In this document: positions 43,009 to 55,662 of the stretch, one piece after another
How the letters are laid out: every line of letters starts with the position of its first letter
Numbering within the stretch: position 1 is the stretch's first letter
Assembly (NCBI RefSeq): GCF_036373705.1
Contig: NW_027102714.1
Location: forward strand, 62,001 to 126,000
From: Amia ocellicauda
Lineage: Eukaryota > Chordata > Actinopteri > Amiiformes > Amiidae
Reading direction: 5' to 3'
Length of the DNA: 64,000 nt
Notes under the pieces: generated by a model
Seen by the model: only the letters and a program-made list of their open reading frames with translations
Told to the model about the DNA's origin: nothing
Databases searched by the model: none
Made by a program: the position numbers and the translations under genes

Positions 43009-43973
43009 CTTACATTAGTGACATCTTTACACTAGTGCCACGTAGAAAGCGGTGCGCTCCAACAGCTGGAAACTTTCTCAGTCTCAAGTTCAAGCACCTT
43101 GTGTGTGACTGCCATCTAATGTTGCTGACTAATAGCACTATTGGACTAGAGGAGCTGGGGCTGGCAGAAATTCAGCCAGGCTTTTCTACAGGCGCAAACT
43201 CAGCTGATGCTGTGTAGGCTACTCCGTGTACGTCAATGAAAGTCTAGTGACTTCAATATACACACCCCGATGCACCCAAAGAGTGATTGTCAAAGTATGA
43301 GTGACTCGCTCCACTAGCAGCACCGACCTGCATCTCTCTGTGACACCCGGCGCCTCCGTCTGGATAAGCTGCTGGTAATGCCGAGCACGGCAGCAGATCT
43401 TGTACAGTGGAACCCTAATAATATTCCTAATAATATGGCAACATCCTGGGGGGTCGGTGTGCCGCGCCACAGTGCAGCGACCTTAGCGCATCACTAAAAG
43501 GCACCTTAGCGAGGCCTCGGAATCGCTCAAACATGAACCGAGAAATGAACATTGAATCCCATCTACTATTATTACCTAGTAGTGTTGATGTTATCTAAAG
43601 TATTTCTATACGTTTTTATTAGTGTATGAATTGTGTCGACCAGGGATCAGAAAGTGAGACAGTATTGGGTAGGCGGTAATCGAAAGCACAAGAAATACAT
43701 AAAAGGGAGCTATACAGCAGGTGAATAAAACACGGATTGTGACAGTCTACTGTTAATAGCCTATAACAAGGCAGATTAAAATATAACAAACGATACGGAT
43801 TCTTAAAATCAAATATAATTTCAACGTGCAGGAGACCAGACTGACTTTTATGCATCCTCTCGGGTGTAGATGCATGTTACTTAGACTAACAACGTTTGCA
43901 TTCTAGGATATTAATAACACTCTCCACAGCAGGAATTATTGAGTGATATTACAGGGAATGTAGAGTAAAAGAC

Positions 43974-44045
43974 TGACCCCGACGTGATTTGAACACACAA
44001 CCTTCTGATCTGGAGTCAGACGCGCTACCGTTGCGCCACGAGGTC
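43974..44045 (-). tRNA. tRNA-Trp (CCA), unit D
   Basis: Same sequence as 2482-2553. Confidence 0.95.
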
Positions 44046-44433
44046 CTTAAACTTCAGTTAACACAGGACGTCAAGGAAAAATATTGGGAACTATGGTGAT
44101 GTTTTGCTAGTGACCATTTAGGTTAATGAATGGGCAACTGAAGCATTGACGTGATGAAGAAGTTAAACAGAATGCTAAAGAGATAGTGACAGTGAGCATG
44201 ACACAGAACACATGGCATGACGTGAATACCAAGTTAAACTTAAAGCAGAAATTACAGAAAGAAAGAAAAAAAAACGGATACTGCACATGTGTTTGGTCTT
44301 TCCTATATCTTTAATATGATATCTCAGTAGTTTAAATTTGATACAGAAATTATTCTGGAATCCCATGAAATGGAAAATACAGTGAATATAAAACTATATT
44401 TGCTGTATTTATAACAAATATATTCCGCTTATA

Positions 44434-45654
44434 CACTCACCTAAAGGATTATTAGGAACACCATACTAATACTGTGTTTTACCCCCTTTCGCCTTCAGAA
44501 CTGCCTTAATTCTACGTGGCATTGATTCAACAAGGTGCTGAAAGCATTCTTTAGAAATGTTGGCCCATATTGATAGGATAGCATCTTGCAGTTGATCGAG
44601 ATTTGTGGGATGCACATCCAGGGCACGAAGCTCCCGTTCCACCACATCCCAAAGATGCTCAATTGGGTCGAGATCTGGTGACTGTGGGGGCCAGTTTAGT
44701 ACAGTGAACTCATTGTCATGTTCAAGAAACCAATTTGAAATGATTCGACCTTTGTGACATGGTGCATTATCCTGCTGGAAGTAGCCATCAGAGGATGGGT
44801 ACATGGTGGTCATAAAGGGATGGACATGCTCAGAAACAATGCTCAGGTAGGCCGTGGCATTTAAACGATGCCCAATTGGCACTAAGGGGCCTAAAGTGTG
44901 CCAAGAAAACATCCCCCACACCATTACACCACCACCACCAGCCTGCACAGTGGTAACAAGGCATGATGGATCCATGTTCTCATTCTGTTTACGCCAAATT
45001 CTGACTCTACCATCTGAATGTCTCAACAGAAATCGAGACTCATCAGACCAGGCAACATTTTTCCAGTCTTCAACTGTCCAATTTTGGTGAGCTTGTGCAA
45101 ATTGTAGCCTCTTTTTCCTATCTGTAGTGGAGATGAGTGGTACCCGGTGGGGTCTTCTGCTGTTGTAGCCCATCCGCCTCAAGGTTGTACGTGTTGTGGC
45201 TTCACAAATGCCTTGCTGCATACCTCGGTTGTAACGAGTGGTTATTTCAGTCAAAGTTGCTCTTCTATCAGCTTGAATCAGTCGGCCCATTCTCCTCTGA
45301 CCTCTAGCATCAACAAGGCATTTTCGCCCACAGGACTGCCGCATACTGGATGTTTTTCCCTTTTCACACCATTTTTTGTAAACCCTAGAAATGGTTGTGC
45401 GTGAAAATCCCAGTAACTGAGCAGATTGTGAAATACTCAGACCGGCCCGTCTGGCACCAACAACCATGCCACGCTCAAAATTGCTTAAATCACCTTTCTT
45501 TCCCATTCAGACATCCAGTTTGGAGTTCAGGAGATTGTCTTGACCAGGACCACACCCCTAAATGCATTGAAGCAACTGCCATGTGATTGGTTGGTTAGAT
45601 AATTGCATTAATGAGAAATTGAACAGGTGTATCTAATAATCCTTTAGGTGAGTG
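44434..45654 (-). mobile_element. Tc1-like DNA transposon, intact-looking, unit D
   Basis: 1,221 bp between TA dinucleotides, with both inverted termini of about 29 bp and a full transposase frame. Confidence 0.96.
44466..45506 (-). CDS. Tc1-like (DD36E) transposase, full length
   Basis: 346 residues, the normal length for the family, ending KGGKTQY. The N-terminal 110 residues or so are the two helix-turn-helix DNA-binding domains. The triad is WSDES (D155), QQDNAPC (D246) and DPIEHLW (E283), with 36 residues between the last two. A Gly-rich loop (QAGGGGVMVWGMF) lies between the first and second Asp, as usual for Tc1. The start is the ATG at 45504-45506. No break is visible, so this copy could encode an active enzyme; whether it is expressed is not shown by sequence. 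Confidence 0.94.
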   Translation of the reverse strand: MGKKGDLSNFERGMVVGARRAGLSISQSAQLLGFSRTTISRVYKKWCEKGKTSSMRQSCGRKCLVDARGQRRMGRLIQADRRATLTEITTRYNRGMQQGICEATTRTTLRRMGYNSRRPHRVPLISTTDRKKRLQFAQAHQNWTVEDWKNVAWSDESRFLLRHSDGRVRIWRKQNENMDPSCLVTTVQAGGGGVMVWGMFSWHTLGPLVPIGHRLNATAYLSIVSEHVHPFMTTMYPSSDGYFQQDNAPCHKGRIISNWFLEHDNEFTVLNWPPQSPDLDPIEHLWDVVERELRALDVHPTNLDQLQDAILSIWANISKECFQHLVESMPRRIKAVLKAKGGKTQY

Positions 45655-46571
45655 TATTTGCTTTTGGTGAACAGGTAGAATTGGCCATTATCTGAAAAAA
45701 ACATGCACTCACCTAGTTATTCACAGTTTAAACAGCGCCAGTGAATATTGGGTTTTAATGTTACAGGAGTGACGATGAAGTTATTGCGTTTAGTTGCTTT
45801 AAATAACTACAGTGGTTTGTGGATAACAGGAATATGTGCACATACAGAAAAGTGAAAAGTAACGCTGGGTAAGTACACAATCAAATCAAGTTTCACGAAA
45901 GATGATATGCTTCAGATACAACTTAATAGTAAAAATGCATTATGGTAAAGAGTTAATAGCTTTGTTGATAACCTCAACGTATGCTAATCAGTCTCTGTTT
46001 CGTGTTTATTATCATAATAATTGTAATTATTATTAGTAGTAGTAGTATTCTACAATAAAACTTGCATAAGTTCGAATTGTGCCGATATGTTTTCTGCACA
46101 AGGAAAAGTATATATATTATTAAGTTACACAAGCATTGTAAAGAAACCAACAACATATAGGCACCTGGGTGTGTTCTTCCTACTTGGATAAGTAGGTTAG
46201 CCGGCTAAGTTTCAGGATAACTTGGCATTAACTCGGGATTTTCCATTCTCCGTAGCGAGTTTAAAGTTCAGCCAGCTATGTTTCCAGAGCAGCATGTCCA
46301 GCATCTCAAACCTGCTCCCTGTCAGGTTAACTTGAAGTTAGATGGCTAACAATCTGACTGTATTTCATCTGCCCAGTTAAATGACAGCTGACTGTGTCCC
46401 CCAACAATGACGGCGGCGTTCCTAACAGATCCAGTAGTGATCCAGACCCAGTAGCTTTTCTGCGAGGAATAATTCATAGAGATTATAGATTTAAATTATA
46501 CAGATTAATTATTTGAGCGTTACAGGTTCGGTCGGAAAGGAATGATTTACGTAGCCGATTAATTAGGACCG

Positions 46572-46577
46572 CACATC
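46572..46577. other. empty Polinton target site, unit D
   Basis: A single CACATC followed by AGTCATTCC. Confidence 0.9.
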
Positions 46578-46589
46578 AGTCATTCCGCC

Positions 46590-48993
46590 CTGGGCCGGCC
46601 CTGACCAATTTGATGCCCTAGGCAAGATTTTAGCTGGTGCCCCTGGCATCGCAGCCAATTCCACCACCGATCATTGTGTTCATACACTCACACAGAAACT
46701 GCATAGCTTCATGTCTTAGATTTTCTTTATTTTTGAAACAATAAAAAACCACACAAAATAAAAACAGTATGCAAGAAACAAGTGACAAAACGAATTATGA
46801 ATACAATATAAATTAGTATTGCACGAAAAAACTATATTACCGACACCATAGTGCAAGATGCATAATGTAGCAGTGTTCTACAGCCTTACCGCCTTGCCTT
46901 TCTTGCAGCAAACAAGTGACATAAAACGAATTATAAATAAGTGGATGTTTCCTGCAGCACACTTGAAAGAAAAAGTACATTTCTCAAAATTATGTTATAG
47001 GTAATGGAGGTTGATGAAAGAGTTAAATAGCTGATCGATCAAAAGGTGTGATCGTTGTGGGGCATCGGTAAGAATGCACAATTCTCATTCATTCCAAACA
47101 GTGTCCCTTTATTGCATCACTAGCAATGGGCGTTAGCCTATTTTGGTATTTGTTTTGTGTGTTTTTTATTGCTTCTTGTTTTGTTTTATTTATTCACTTT
47201 CCACTGTCAGCTCTCTGCATTCCTTTCCCATCTCTCACTTCTTGATCCTCTGCAATCCGCCTTCCAAACACCGCTCACACCACTGAGACTGCTCTCCTGG
47301 CAGTCACTGACTCCCTCAACTGTGCTCGGGCAGCCTCCCTCTCCTCAATCCTCATCCTCCTTGGTCTCTCCGCAACATTTGACACCGTCGATCACTCCAT
47401 CCTCCTCTCCTGCCTCGCTGACCTTGGAATCTCTGGGACTGCTCTCACTTGTTTCTCCTCCTACCTCAACGACCGGACCTATCAAGTGGCGAGGTTCCTC
47501 ATCCACCCCTCAACCTCTCCTCACAGGCATAACCCCCGGGTTTAGCTATCCTCCCGATGGTTCACACTTCGGTAGCTACCTTTTTTACTTTCATGGGGCC
47601 CTGAAATCCTCGCTGCGCCCCTGGTCATGAAAGCTGTAATGTCTGGTATCAAAATACATTACTGGCTTTCGGCTTACACACGTCATTTCAACCCACTTGC
47701 TCAAGCAGACCGAGTAAACGTTTACTCGAGGTATACGGTCACACAGAAGGAGCATCCCAAAAACACCAGTAAATGGCGTAGAAATTTTGAAAACATGCAC
47801 AATTTTCCACGATCTAAGCCCACAGTTTACGTGCAAAATCTAACGTCTGAGATGATGGTATCCATGTAACATTCCCGAAATGGACGCATTTTAAAAGTGC
47901 AAGGTAACGGTCTGGTCCATTTATTGTGGGTTTCAAGGTAAAGTACATTGCTGATGGACGTTTCATGGTTAATGCGGATCAGTGGTTTCCTTTATCATTA
48001 TGCTCTCTAAATTGTTGTGGGTCTGTTGTACACTGTTCAGTACTGTACATCGTGTTTTAATCCTAACTTGATAAAACACTTCGATTCATGGCTTTGTAGC
48101 CCCACCAGTGACGTAAAAAACCACTCGGTAAGATCATTAAAACAAAGTATTAAACAAGGCGCAATGCACAAGACAGTCCTTTGCCCTGTGCAGTGCTGCG
48201 GGTAAACAACTCGTCTCTAGTGCAATAAACTAAGACCATGTAAACCCGAGAGGGAGAGGGGCATTTAATCTGTGACTCGAGCATATTGTCTCCAGTGAGG
48301 TCAATACACGCGTCAGGGATATGTATGCTAAATGTAATGTAAATATGATGGATATAATGTATATTGTGGTGGAGTTTATAAAGATAATGTCAGGGGAACT
48401 TTAGTGATGTTCTGTGTTTTCTAAATTCCAAGCAGTGGGACTTTAAGTCATAACTTTGTGAGGAATTTACATGTCTTTATAAATTATATATCATTATAAA
48501 GTAATAATCCAGCTCACTTTGCTAGCTAGCCTACTGCCAGTTGCCATCCAAATGATGATAATGATCAGCTAGTAGTTAAGTACTGCAGTAGTTTGCCAGT
48601 TGTCAGCTAATGATTTTTCATAGTATTGTATTATTTAAATTCAGTTTTTTGTGCACTATAGTATTTTCAGTATTGAGTATTTTTGGTGTGGATGTTATTT
48701 TACCTAAACAGTTTATTAGTTATTGCTCTGATTTCAATATGCATAGTGCACTATTTACATTTGTATTGATTATTACATCAATTTCTTCAACAAGTACAGT
48801 GTATGTTAAAGTGCAATACATGTTCTGTGATGTGCATTATTTAAATGTTTGTGTTTATTTTAGTTTTAACTAAACATTCTCTATACGCCATAAACATGGG
48901 CACCACTAAAATGTTTTTCATCGAGAGGGGGGATGGTTCTGGGGCTACTATCAAATCTCGCATATGGCCCCCAAATGGCTAGGGCCGGCTCTG
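46590..48993. mobile_element. element with GCCGGCCCT inverted termini, unit D
   Basis: Short form, with termini as in 5176-7579. Confidence 0.5.
47201..47527 (+). mobile_element. L2-clade LINE fragment, unit D
   Basis: Short form, about 327 bp, with the FDTVDHSILL motif. Confidence 0.75.
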
Positions 48994-49824
48994 GACATCA
49001 CACATTACATAGGATGGGACTGACGTTGGATGCGACTTTTCGTGACTTAAATCAAGTAACAAGTTACTAGTACACACATAGCCTCTAAGTGTACTGAGTA
49101 ATGATACTCTCTCTTTCGTTCATTCGTTCCTTAGTATAATTACCTTTAGTAGTAGTAGTACTGGCCACTACTCGGAAGGTAGCGATGCGCACCAGCTTTC
49201 TCATAGTTTTGTGTTTTAGATAATGGTTCAATACGGACTCAATCCCCTTTCATGGACATGGCAGGGAACTTGCAGTTAGAACTAAGGAGTCTAATAAGAC
49301 TTGGTGGTACGCAGAACTGAAGTGCCAAGTGACAGGCTATCACTTTCATTGCACACCGCATTGTCTTCTCGCAGGGAGCGAATTGGGGAAATGTTGGATT
49401 TACGGCATCATGTAGAAAGACTGAATGGTTTAGTTACAGAAAAAGATAAAAAAAAGATAGTGACCTTTCTTACTAGCTGAACTAACCTGCATAAAATTAA
49501 GAAGATACAGACATTTTCATGCAATTATTTCAAGTTACAGTCTGCTGCTCAGACACAGTTTGGCGCACAGATGCAACTATCATCAACTCAATTATAAACA
49601 TATATCTAGAGAGACAGAGAGACAGACATGGACTACATATCGTGCACATTGTATGAAATCATGCTGGTATATGTAGGCTTGTAGATGATTGTTAAGAGGC
49701 CTATTTGGAAACATACGAAATGAGATATTACCATAATGAAGTCATGATACATGAAGGAAATGTTTTTCATGTTGGCAAAAGTACCCTGTCAAAATGAAAA
49801 TGAATGAGAGAAGACTAAAACAAA

Positions 49825-49876
49825 GGGCTCGTCCGGGATTTGAACCCTTTGAATCATACCCCTAGACCAACGAGCC
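49825..49876 (-). pseudogene. tRNA-Pro lacking its anticodon arm, unit D
   Basis: The same 52-nt form as 8424-8475. Confidence 0.88.
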
Positions 49877-50594
49877 ACATAGCACAGGTTTCTGTGAAAA
49901 CTAGTTAACATCGGTGCCACGTAGAGAGTTGTGCGCTCCTCTATTTGAACACTTTCTCCTTCAAACATTGCATGAGTGTCTGACTGCCGCCATCTAGCGG
50001 TGCTGACTGACCGATGGCTCGGGTATCTTGGATGTTGTTAAATGACATAACTGTCCGCCCAAGACACTGATGAACAAGGGTCATAGTTTTCCCTTGTAAT
50101 AATAACAACAATAGTAATTGGAGTGAATGGAAGTGGCATTTCTATTTCACTTTACTTTAGCCGTCATCGTCGCCAACATTGTTGTTGGTGAGCATGGAGA
50201 GGAGTGTATTAGCTTTTAAAGTATATTCAAGCAATGAACACGTCAAATAAATGTAATACCGAATACTTTTGCACGCAAGTGCACATGTATGTTACAGCGC
50301 TACTGGGAGCACGGCCCACGTCAAGCAAGAGGGCGCAGTAAAGGTCTGCGAGTCAAGTGTGATGTGGGTATCCTGCAGCAGGGAGAGGAACCTTTGTTTT
50401 TCTACAGACGAAGCTGGTGCTGTGGGATACTAGTGTAAGGCCATTTATTCGTCAACGGTTCGCAACGGTTCACCAGAAGTGTGTTAGTGAAAACAGCGGT
50501 AAGTGCAGGCTTAGTAGGGTCGCAATAGCTTGAATGGTGTCGAACTCCCCCGAAGCATCACAAGTGTGATGGCGGAAGCCTAGAAAGAAAACGT

Positions 50595-50666
50595 TGCGTT
50601 GGCCGGGAATCGAACCCGGGTCAACTGCTTGGAAGGCAGCTATGCTCACCACTATACCACCAACGC
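50595..50666 (-). tRNA. tRNA-Gly (UCC), unit E
   Basis: Same sequence as 87-158. Confidence 0.95.
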
Positions 50667-51205
50667 CCAGAAAGTCTCTCATTCCATGACTTTTGATGCA
50701 TTTCAGATCATTCATCTGACTAGATACATGCGAATAATCACAGCCTACAGTGTAAAGCTTCTGATTACAGACAGGGCGTGTTGAGTGTGCTAAGTAACTT
50801 GCTAAATTCACTAACAAACAGTCGCTGCTCTTACTACAAAACAGGTGCAAGATATATCATTCTTAGCTAAACAAACCACGTAAACAATCAATGTAACTCT
50901 TAACTAAACTAGGAAACGCGAGAGAAAAAGGCGATACTTAGCTGCGGCGACTTGAGCGACTTCTCAGCTGGCTTGCCCGAGTGTCCAGATGCATATGTGG
51001 AAATACTTCTATACAATCCATGAACATAGATTCTCGATAGATGAATACTGTTTATTTAAAGGTCAGTTTTTATTTAGCGCATAGTTTATTGAATTTACCC
51101 ACCAAGGTGGAACACGGACAATGATGTATTTGATTGACAGTGTAACTTGGACTGTTGGAGTAACTTGGACACCCATTGGAATGGAAAAACAAACTCGAGA
51201 GAAAA

Positions 51206-51233
51206 GTGTGTGTGTGTGTGTGTGTGTGTGTGT
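51206..51233. repeat. (TG)n microsatellite, unit E
   Basis: About 28 bases of TG, as in unit D. Confidence 0.95.
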
Positions 51234-51694
51234 CACCTGCTGGTAGTGATGCATTTACATAACCTACAGACTATTTGGGCTGATTGTTCCTGGTGTATTA
51301 ATGAAACTTTTCAAAGCGGTGGCTTACGTAGATGACATCACAGTCATTGTTAAGAATGGCAAGGATGTACCTTACCTTAAATGACTGTCAGAAATGAATT
51401 GAGTTTCTTCAGTGGTTAATGGCTTTTACTGGGGGAACTAGGTAGAAAGCAAGCCACTGTCTCTAGCCACATTTTGGACAAATGGACAAAACTAGATGGA
51501 TTTAAAAATAGACGGATAGACAGTCGGATGGCGTCTGTCTACAATATTTTAAATGATAATAGTATATGTAGTATATGCATGTGCATTATAAACTAATCTT
51601 TACATAAAAGGGGTAATACCATAATAAAATGCTGATGAGAGGAGAAGAGATCTTATTCACTGGCCAAATACATGATTTCGACAATTGTCGTACA

Positions 51695-51914
51695 TCTTGA
51701 CGGCACTTAGCTTTACTTTTCACAATGTATGACTGCACTTACTGTACTTAACTGTATACATTGGAAGTTGTAAAATGTATTATCTTGAATTGCTTTGTTT
51801 AATGTAAATTTGAATTTGTAATGTTTGATGCCTTGTACTTAACTGTATTCTTGCACTTATGTTGCAAGTCGCCCTGCATAAGGGCGTCTGCCAAGAAATA
51901 AAAATAATAATAAT
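51695..51914 (+). mobile_element. L2-type LINE/SINE 3' tail, unit E
   Basis: Counterpart of 1200-1421. Confidence 0.6.
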
Positions 51915-51954
51915 GTGTTTTATACAATGAGAAATTAAGAAAACCGTAAAAGAA

Positions 51955-52010
51955 AGGCATTTTAAACCAGGACCTCTCGCACTCTAAGAGAGAATCATAT
52001 CTCGAACAAA
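51955..52010 (-). pseudogene. decayed tRNA-Pro relic, unit E
   Basis: Counterpart of 1461-1516. Confidence 0.68.
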
Positions 52011-52975
52011 CTTACATTAGTGACATCTTTACACTAGTGCCACGTAGAAAGCGGTGCGCTCCAACAGCTGGAAACTTTCTCAGTCTCAAGTTCAAGCACC
52101 TTGTGTGTGACTGCCATCTAATGTTGCTGACTAATAGCACTATTGGACTAGAGGAGCTGGGGCTGGCAGAAATTCAGCCAGGCTTTTCTACAGGCGCAAA
52201 CTCAGCTGATGCTGTGTAGGCTACTCCGTGTACGTCAATGAAAGTCTAGTGACTTCAATATACACACCCCGATGCACCCAAAGAGTGATTGTCAAAGTAT
52301 GAGTGACTCGCTCCACTAGCAGCACCGACCTGCATCTCTCTGTGACACCCGGCGCCTCCGTCTGGATAAGCTGCTGGTAATGCCGAGCACGGCAGCAGAT
52401 CTTGTACAGTGGAACCCTAATAATATTCCTAATAATATGGCAACATCCTGGGGGGTCGGTGTGCCGCGCCACAGTGCAGCGACCTTAGCGCATCACTAAA
52501 AGGCACCTTAGCGAGGCCTCGGAATCGCTCAAACATGAACCGAGAAATGAACATTGAATCCCATCTACTATTATTACCTAGTAGTGTTGATGTTATCTAA
52601 AGTATTTCTATACGTTTTTATTAGTGTATGAATAGTGTCGACCAGGGATCAGAAAGTGAGACAGTATTGGGTAGGCGGTAATCGAAAGCACAAGAAATAC
52701 ATAAAAGGGAGCTATACAGCAGGTGAATAAAACACGGATTGTGACAGTCTACTGTTAATAGCCTATAACAAGGCAGATTAAAATATAACAAACGATACGG
52801 ATTCTTAAAATCAAATATAATTTCAACGTGCAGGAGACCAGACTGACTTTTATGCATCCTCTCGGGTGTAGATGCATGTTACTTAGACTAACAACGTTTG
52901 CATTCTAGGATATTAATAACACTCTCCACAGCAGGAATTATTGAGTGATATTACAGGGAATGTAGAGTAAAAGAC

Positions 52976-53047
52976 TGACCCCGACGTGATTTGAACACAC
53001 AACCTTCTGATCTGGAGTCAGACGCGCTACCGTTGCGCCACGAGGTC
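52976..53047 (-). tRNA. tRNA-Trp (CCA), unit E
   Basis: Same sequence as 2482-2553. Confidence 0.95.
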
Positions 53048-53435
53048 CTTAAACTTCAGTTAACACAGGACGTCAAGGAAAAATATTGGGAACTATGGTG
53101 ATGTTTTGCTAGTGACCATTTAGGTTAATGAATGGGCAACTGAAGCATTGACGTGATGAAGAAGTTAAACAGAATGCTAAAGAGATAGTGACAGTGAGCA
53201 TGACACAGAACACATGGCATGACGTGAATACCAAGTTAAACTTAAAGCAGAAATTACAGAAAGAAAGAAAAAAAAACGGATACTGCACATGTGTTTGGTC
53301 TTTCCTATATCTTTAATATGATATCTCAGTAGTTTAAATTTGATACAGAAATTATTCTGGAATCCCATGAAATGGAAAATACAGTGAATATAAAACTATA
53401 TTTGCTGTATTTATAACAAATATATTCCGCTTATA

Positions 53436-54656
53436 CACTCACCTAAAGGATTATTAGGAACACCATACTAATACTGTGTTTTACCCCCTTTCGCCTTCAG
53501 AACTGCCTTAATTCTACGTGGCATTGATTCAACAAGGTGCTGAAAGCATTCTTTAGAAATGTTGGCCCATATTGATAGGATAGCATCTTGCAGTTGATCG
53601 AGATTTGTGGGATGCACATCCAGGGCACGAAGCTCCCGTTCCACCACATCCCAAAGATGCTCAATTGGGTCGAGATCTGGTGACTGTGGGGGCCAGTTTA
53701 GTACAGTGAACTCATTGTCATGTTCAAGAAACCAATTTGAAATGATTCGACCTTTGTGACATGGTGCATTATCCTGCTGGAAGTAGCCATCAGAGGATGG
53801 GTACATGGTGGTCATAAAGGGATGGACATGCTCAGAAACAATGCTCAGGTAGGCCGTGGCATTTAAACGATGCCCAATTGGCACTAAGGGGCCTAAAGTG
53901 TGCCAAGAAAACATCCCCCACACCATTACACCACCACCACCAGCCTGCACAGTGGTAACAAGGCATGATGGATCCATGTTCTCATTCTGTTTACGCCAAA
54001 TTCTGACTCTACCATCTGAATGTCTCAACAGAAATCGAGACTCATCAGACCAGGCAACATTTTTCCAGTCTTCAACTGTCCAATTTTGGTGAGCTTGTGC
54101 AAATTGTAGCCTCTTTTTCCTATCTGTAGTGGAGATGAGTGGTACCCGGTGGGGTCTTCTGCTGTTGTAGCCCATCCGCCTCAAGGTTGTACGTGTTGTG
54201 GCTTCACAAATGCCTTGCTGCATACCTCGGTTGTAACGAGTGTTTATTTCAGTCAAAGTTGCTCTTCTATCAGCTTGAATCAGTCGGCCCATTCTCCTCT
54301 GACCTCTAGCATCAACAAGGCATTTTCGCCCACAGGACTGCTGCATACTGGATGTTTTTCCCTTTTCACACCATTTTTTGTAAACCCTAGAAATGGTTGT
54401 GCGTGAAAATCCCAGTAACTGAGCAGATTGTGAAATACTCAGACCGGCCCGTCTGGCACCAACAACCATGCCACGCTCAAAATTGCTTAAATCACCTTTC
54501 TTTCCCATTCAGACATCCAGTTTGGAGTTCAGGAGATTGTCTTGACCAGGACCACACCCCTAAATGCATTGAAGCAACTGCCATGTGATTGGTTGGTTAG
54601 ATAATTGCATTAATGAGAAATTGAACAGGTGTATCTAATAATCCTTTAGGTGAGTG
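53436..54656 (-). mobile_element. Tc1-like DNA transposon, intact-looking, unit E
   Basis: 1,221 bp, flanked by TA, with both termini present. Confidence 0.96.
53468..54508 (-). CDS. Tc1-like (DD36E) transposase, full length
   Basis: 346 residues with the same domains and triad as the unit D enzyme (WSDES, QQDNAPC, DPIEHLW). It differs from that copy at a few residues, for example Gln instead of Arg in SSMQQSCG and Asn in TEINTRYN. It shares those two changes with the broken unit C copy, while its DPIEH motif matches the unit D copy, which points to sequence exchange between units. No break is seen. Confidence 0.94.
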   Translation of the reverse strand: MGKKGDLSNFERGMVVGARRAGLSISQSAQLLGFSRTTISRVYKKWCEKGKTSSMQQSCGRKCLVDARGQRRMGRLIQADRRATLTEINTRYNRGMQQGICEATTRTTLRRMGYNSRRPHRVPLISTTDRKKRLQFAQAHQNWTVEDWKNVAWSDESRFLLRHSDGRVRIWRKQNENMDPSCLVTTVQAGGGGVMVWGMFSWHTLGPLVPIGHRLNATAYLSIVSEHVHPFMTTMYPSSDGYFQQDNAPCHKGRIISNWFLEHDNEFTVLNWPPQSPDLDPIEHLWDVVERELRALDVHPTNLDQLQDAILSIWANISKECFQHLVESMPRRIKAVLKAKGGKTQY

Positions 54657-55656
54657 TATTTGCCTTTACTAATATTGTATTTTATTTTACAATAGGTTTA
54701 ATATAATAAGGTCCAAATAATAAATGTACATATTTGCACATGCTTGCTTTTGGTGAACAGGTAGAATTGGCCATTGTCTGAAAAAACATGCACTCACCTA
54801 GTTATTCACAGTTTAAACAGCGCCAGTGAATATTGGGTTTTAATGTTACAAGAGTGACGATGAAGTTATTGCGTTTAGTTGCTTTAAATAACTACAGTGG
54901 TTTGTGGATAACAGGAATATGTGCACATACAGAAAAGTTAAAAGTAACGCTGGGTAAGTACATAATCAAATCAAGTTTCACGAAAGATGATATGCTTCAG
55001 ATACAACTTAATAGTAAAAATGCATTATGGTAAAGAGTTAATAGCTTTGTTGATAACCTCAACGTATGCTAATCAGTCTCTGTTTCGTGTTTATTATCAT
55101 AATAATTGTAATTATTATTAGTAGTAGTAGTATTCTACAATAAAACTTGCATAAGTTCGAATTGTGCCGATATGTTTTCTGTACAAGGAGAAGTATATAT
55201 ATTATTAAGTTACACAAGCATTGTAAAGAAACCAACAACATATTGGCACCTGGGTGTGTTCTTCCTACTTGGATAAGTAGGTTAGCCGGCTAAGTTTCAG
55301 GATAACTTGGCATTAACTCGGGATTTTCCATTCTCCGTAGCGAGTTTAAAGTTCAGCCAGCTATGTTTCCAGAGCAGCATGTCCAGCATCTCAAACCTGC
55401 TCCCTGTCAGGTTAACTTGAAGTTAGATGGCTAACAATCTGACTGTATTTCATCTGCCCAGTTAAATGACAGCTGACTGTGTCCCCCAACAATGACGGCG
55501 CCGTTCCTAACAGATCCAGTAGTGATCCAGACCCAGTAGCTTTTCTGCGAGGAATAATTCATAGAGATTATAGATTTAAATTATACAGATTATTTATTTG
55601 AGCGTTACAGGTTCGGTCGGAAAGGAATGATTTACGTAGCCGATTAATTAGGACCG

Positions 55657-55662
55657 CACATC
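55657..55662. other. empty Polinton target site, unit E
   Basis: A single CACATC followed by AGTCATTCC, in the long-form lineage. Confidence 0.9.

Larger units (their letters stand above)
41507..50508. repeat. tandem repeat unit D
   Basis: A 9.0-kb unit of the short form. It lacks about 80 bp just right of the Tc1 element (after 45658) compared with A, C and E. Otherwise the content is the same, and gene-free stretches are as in A. Confidence 0.93.
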
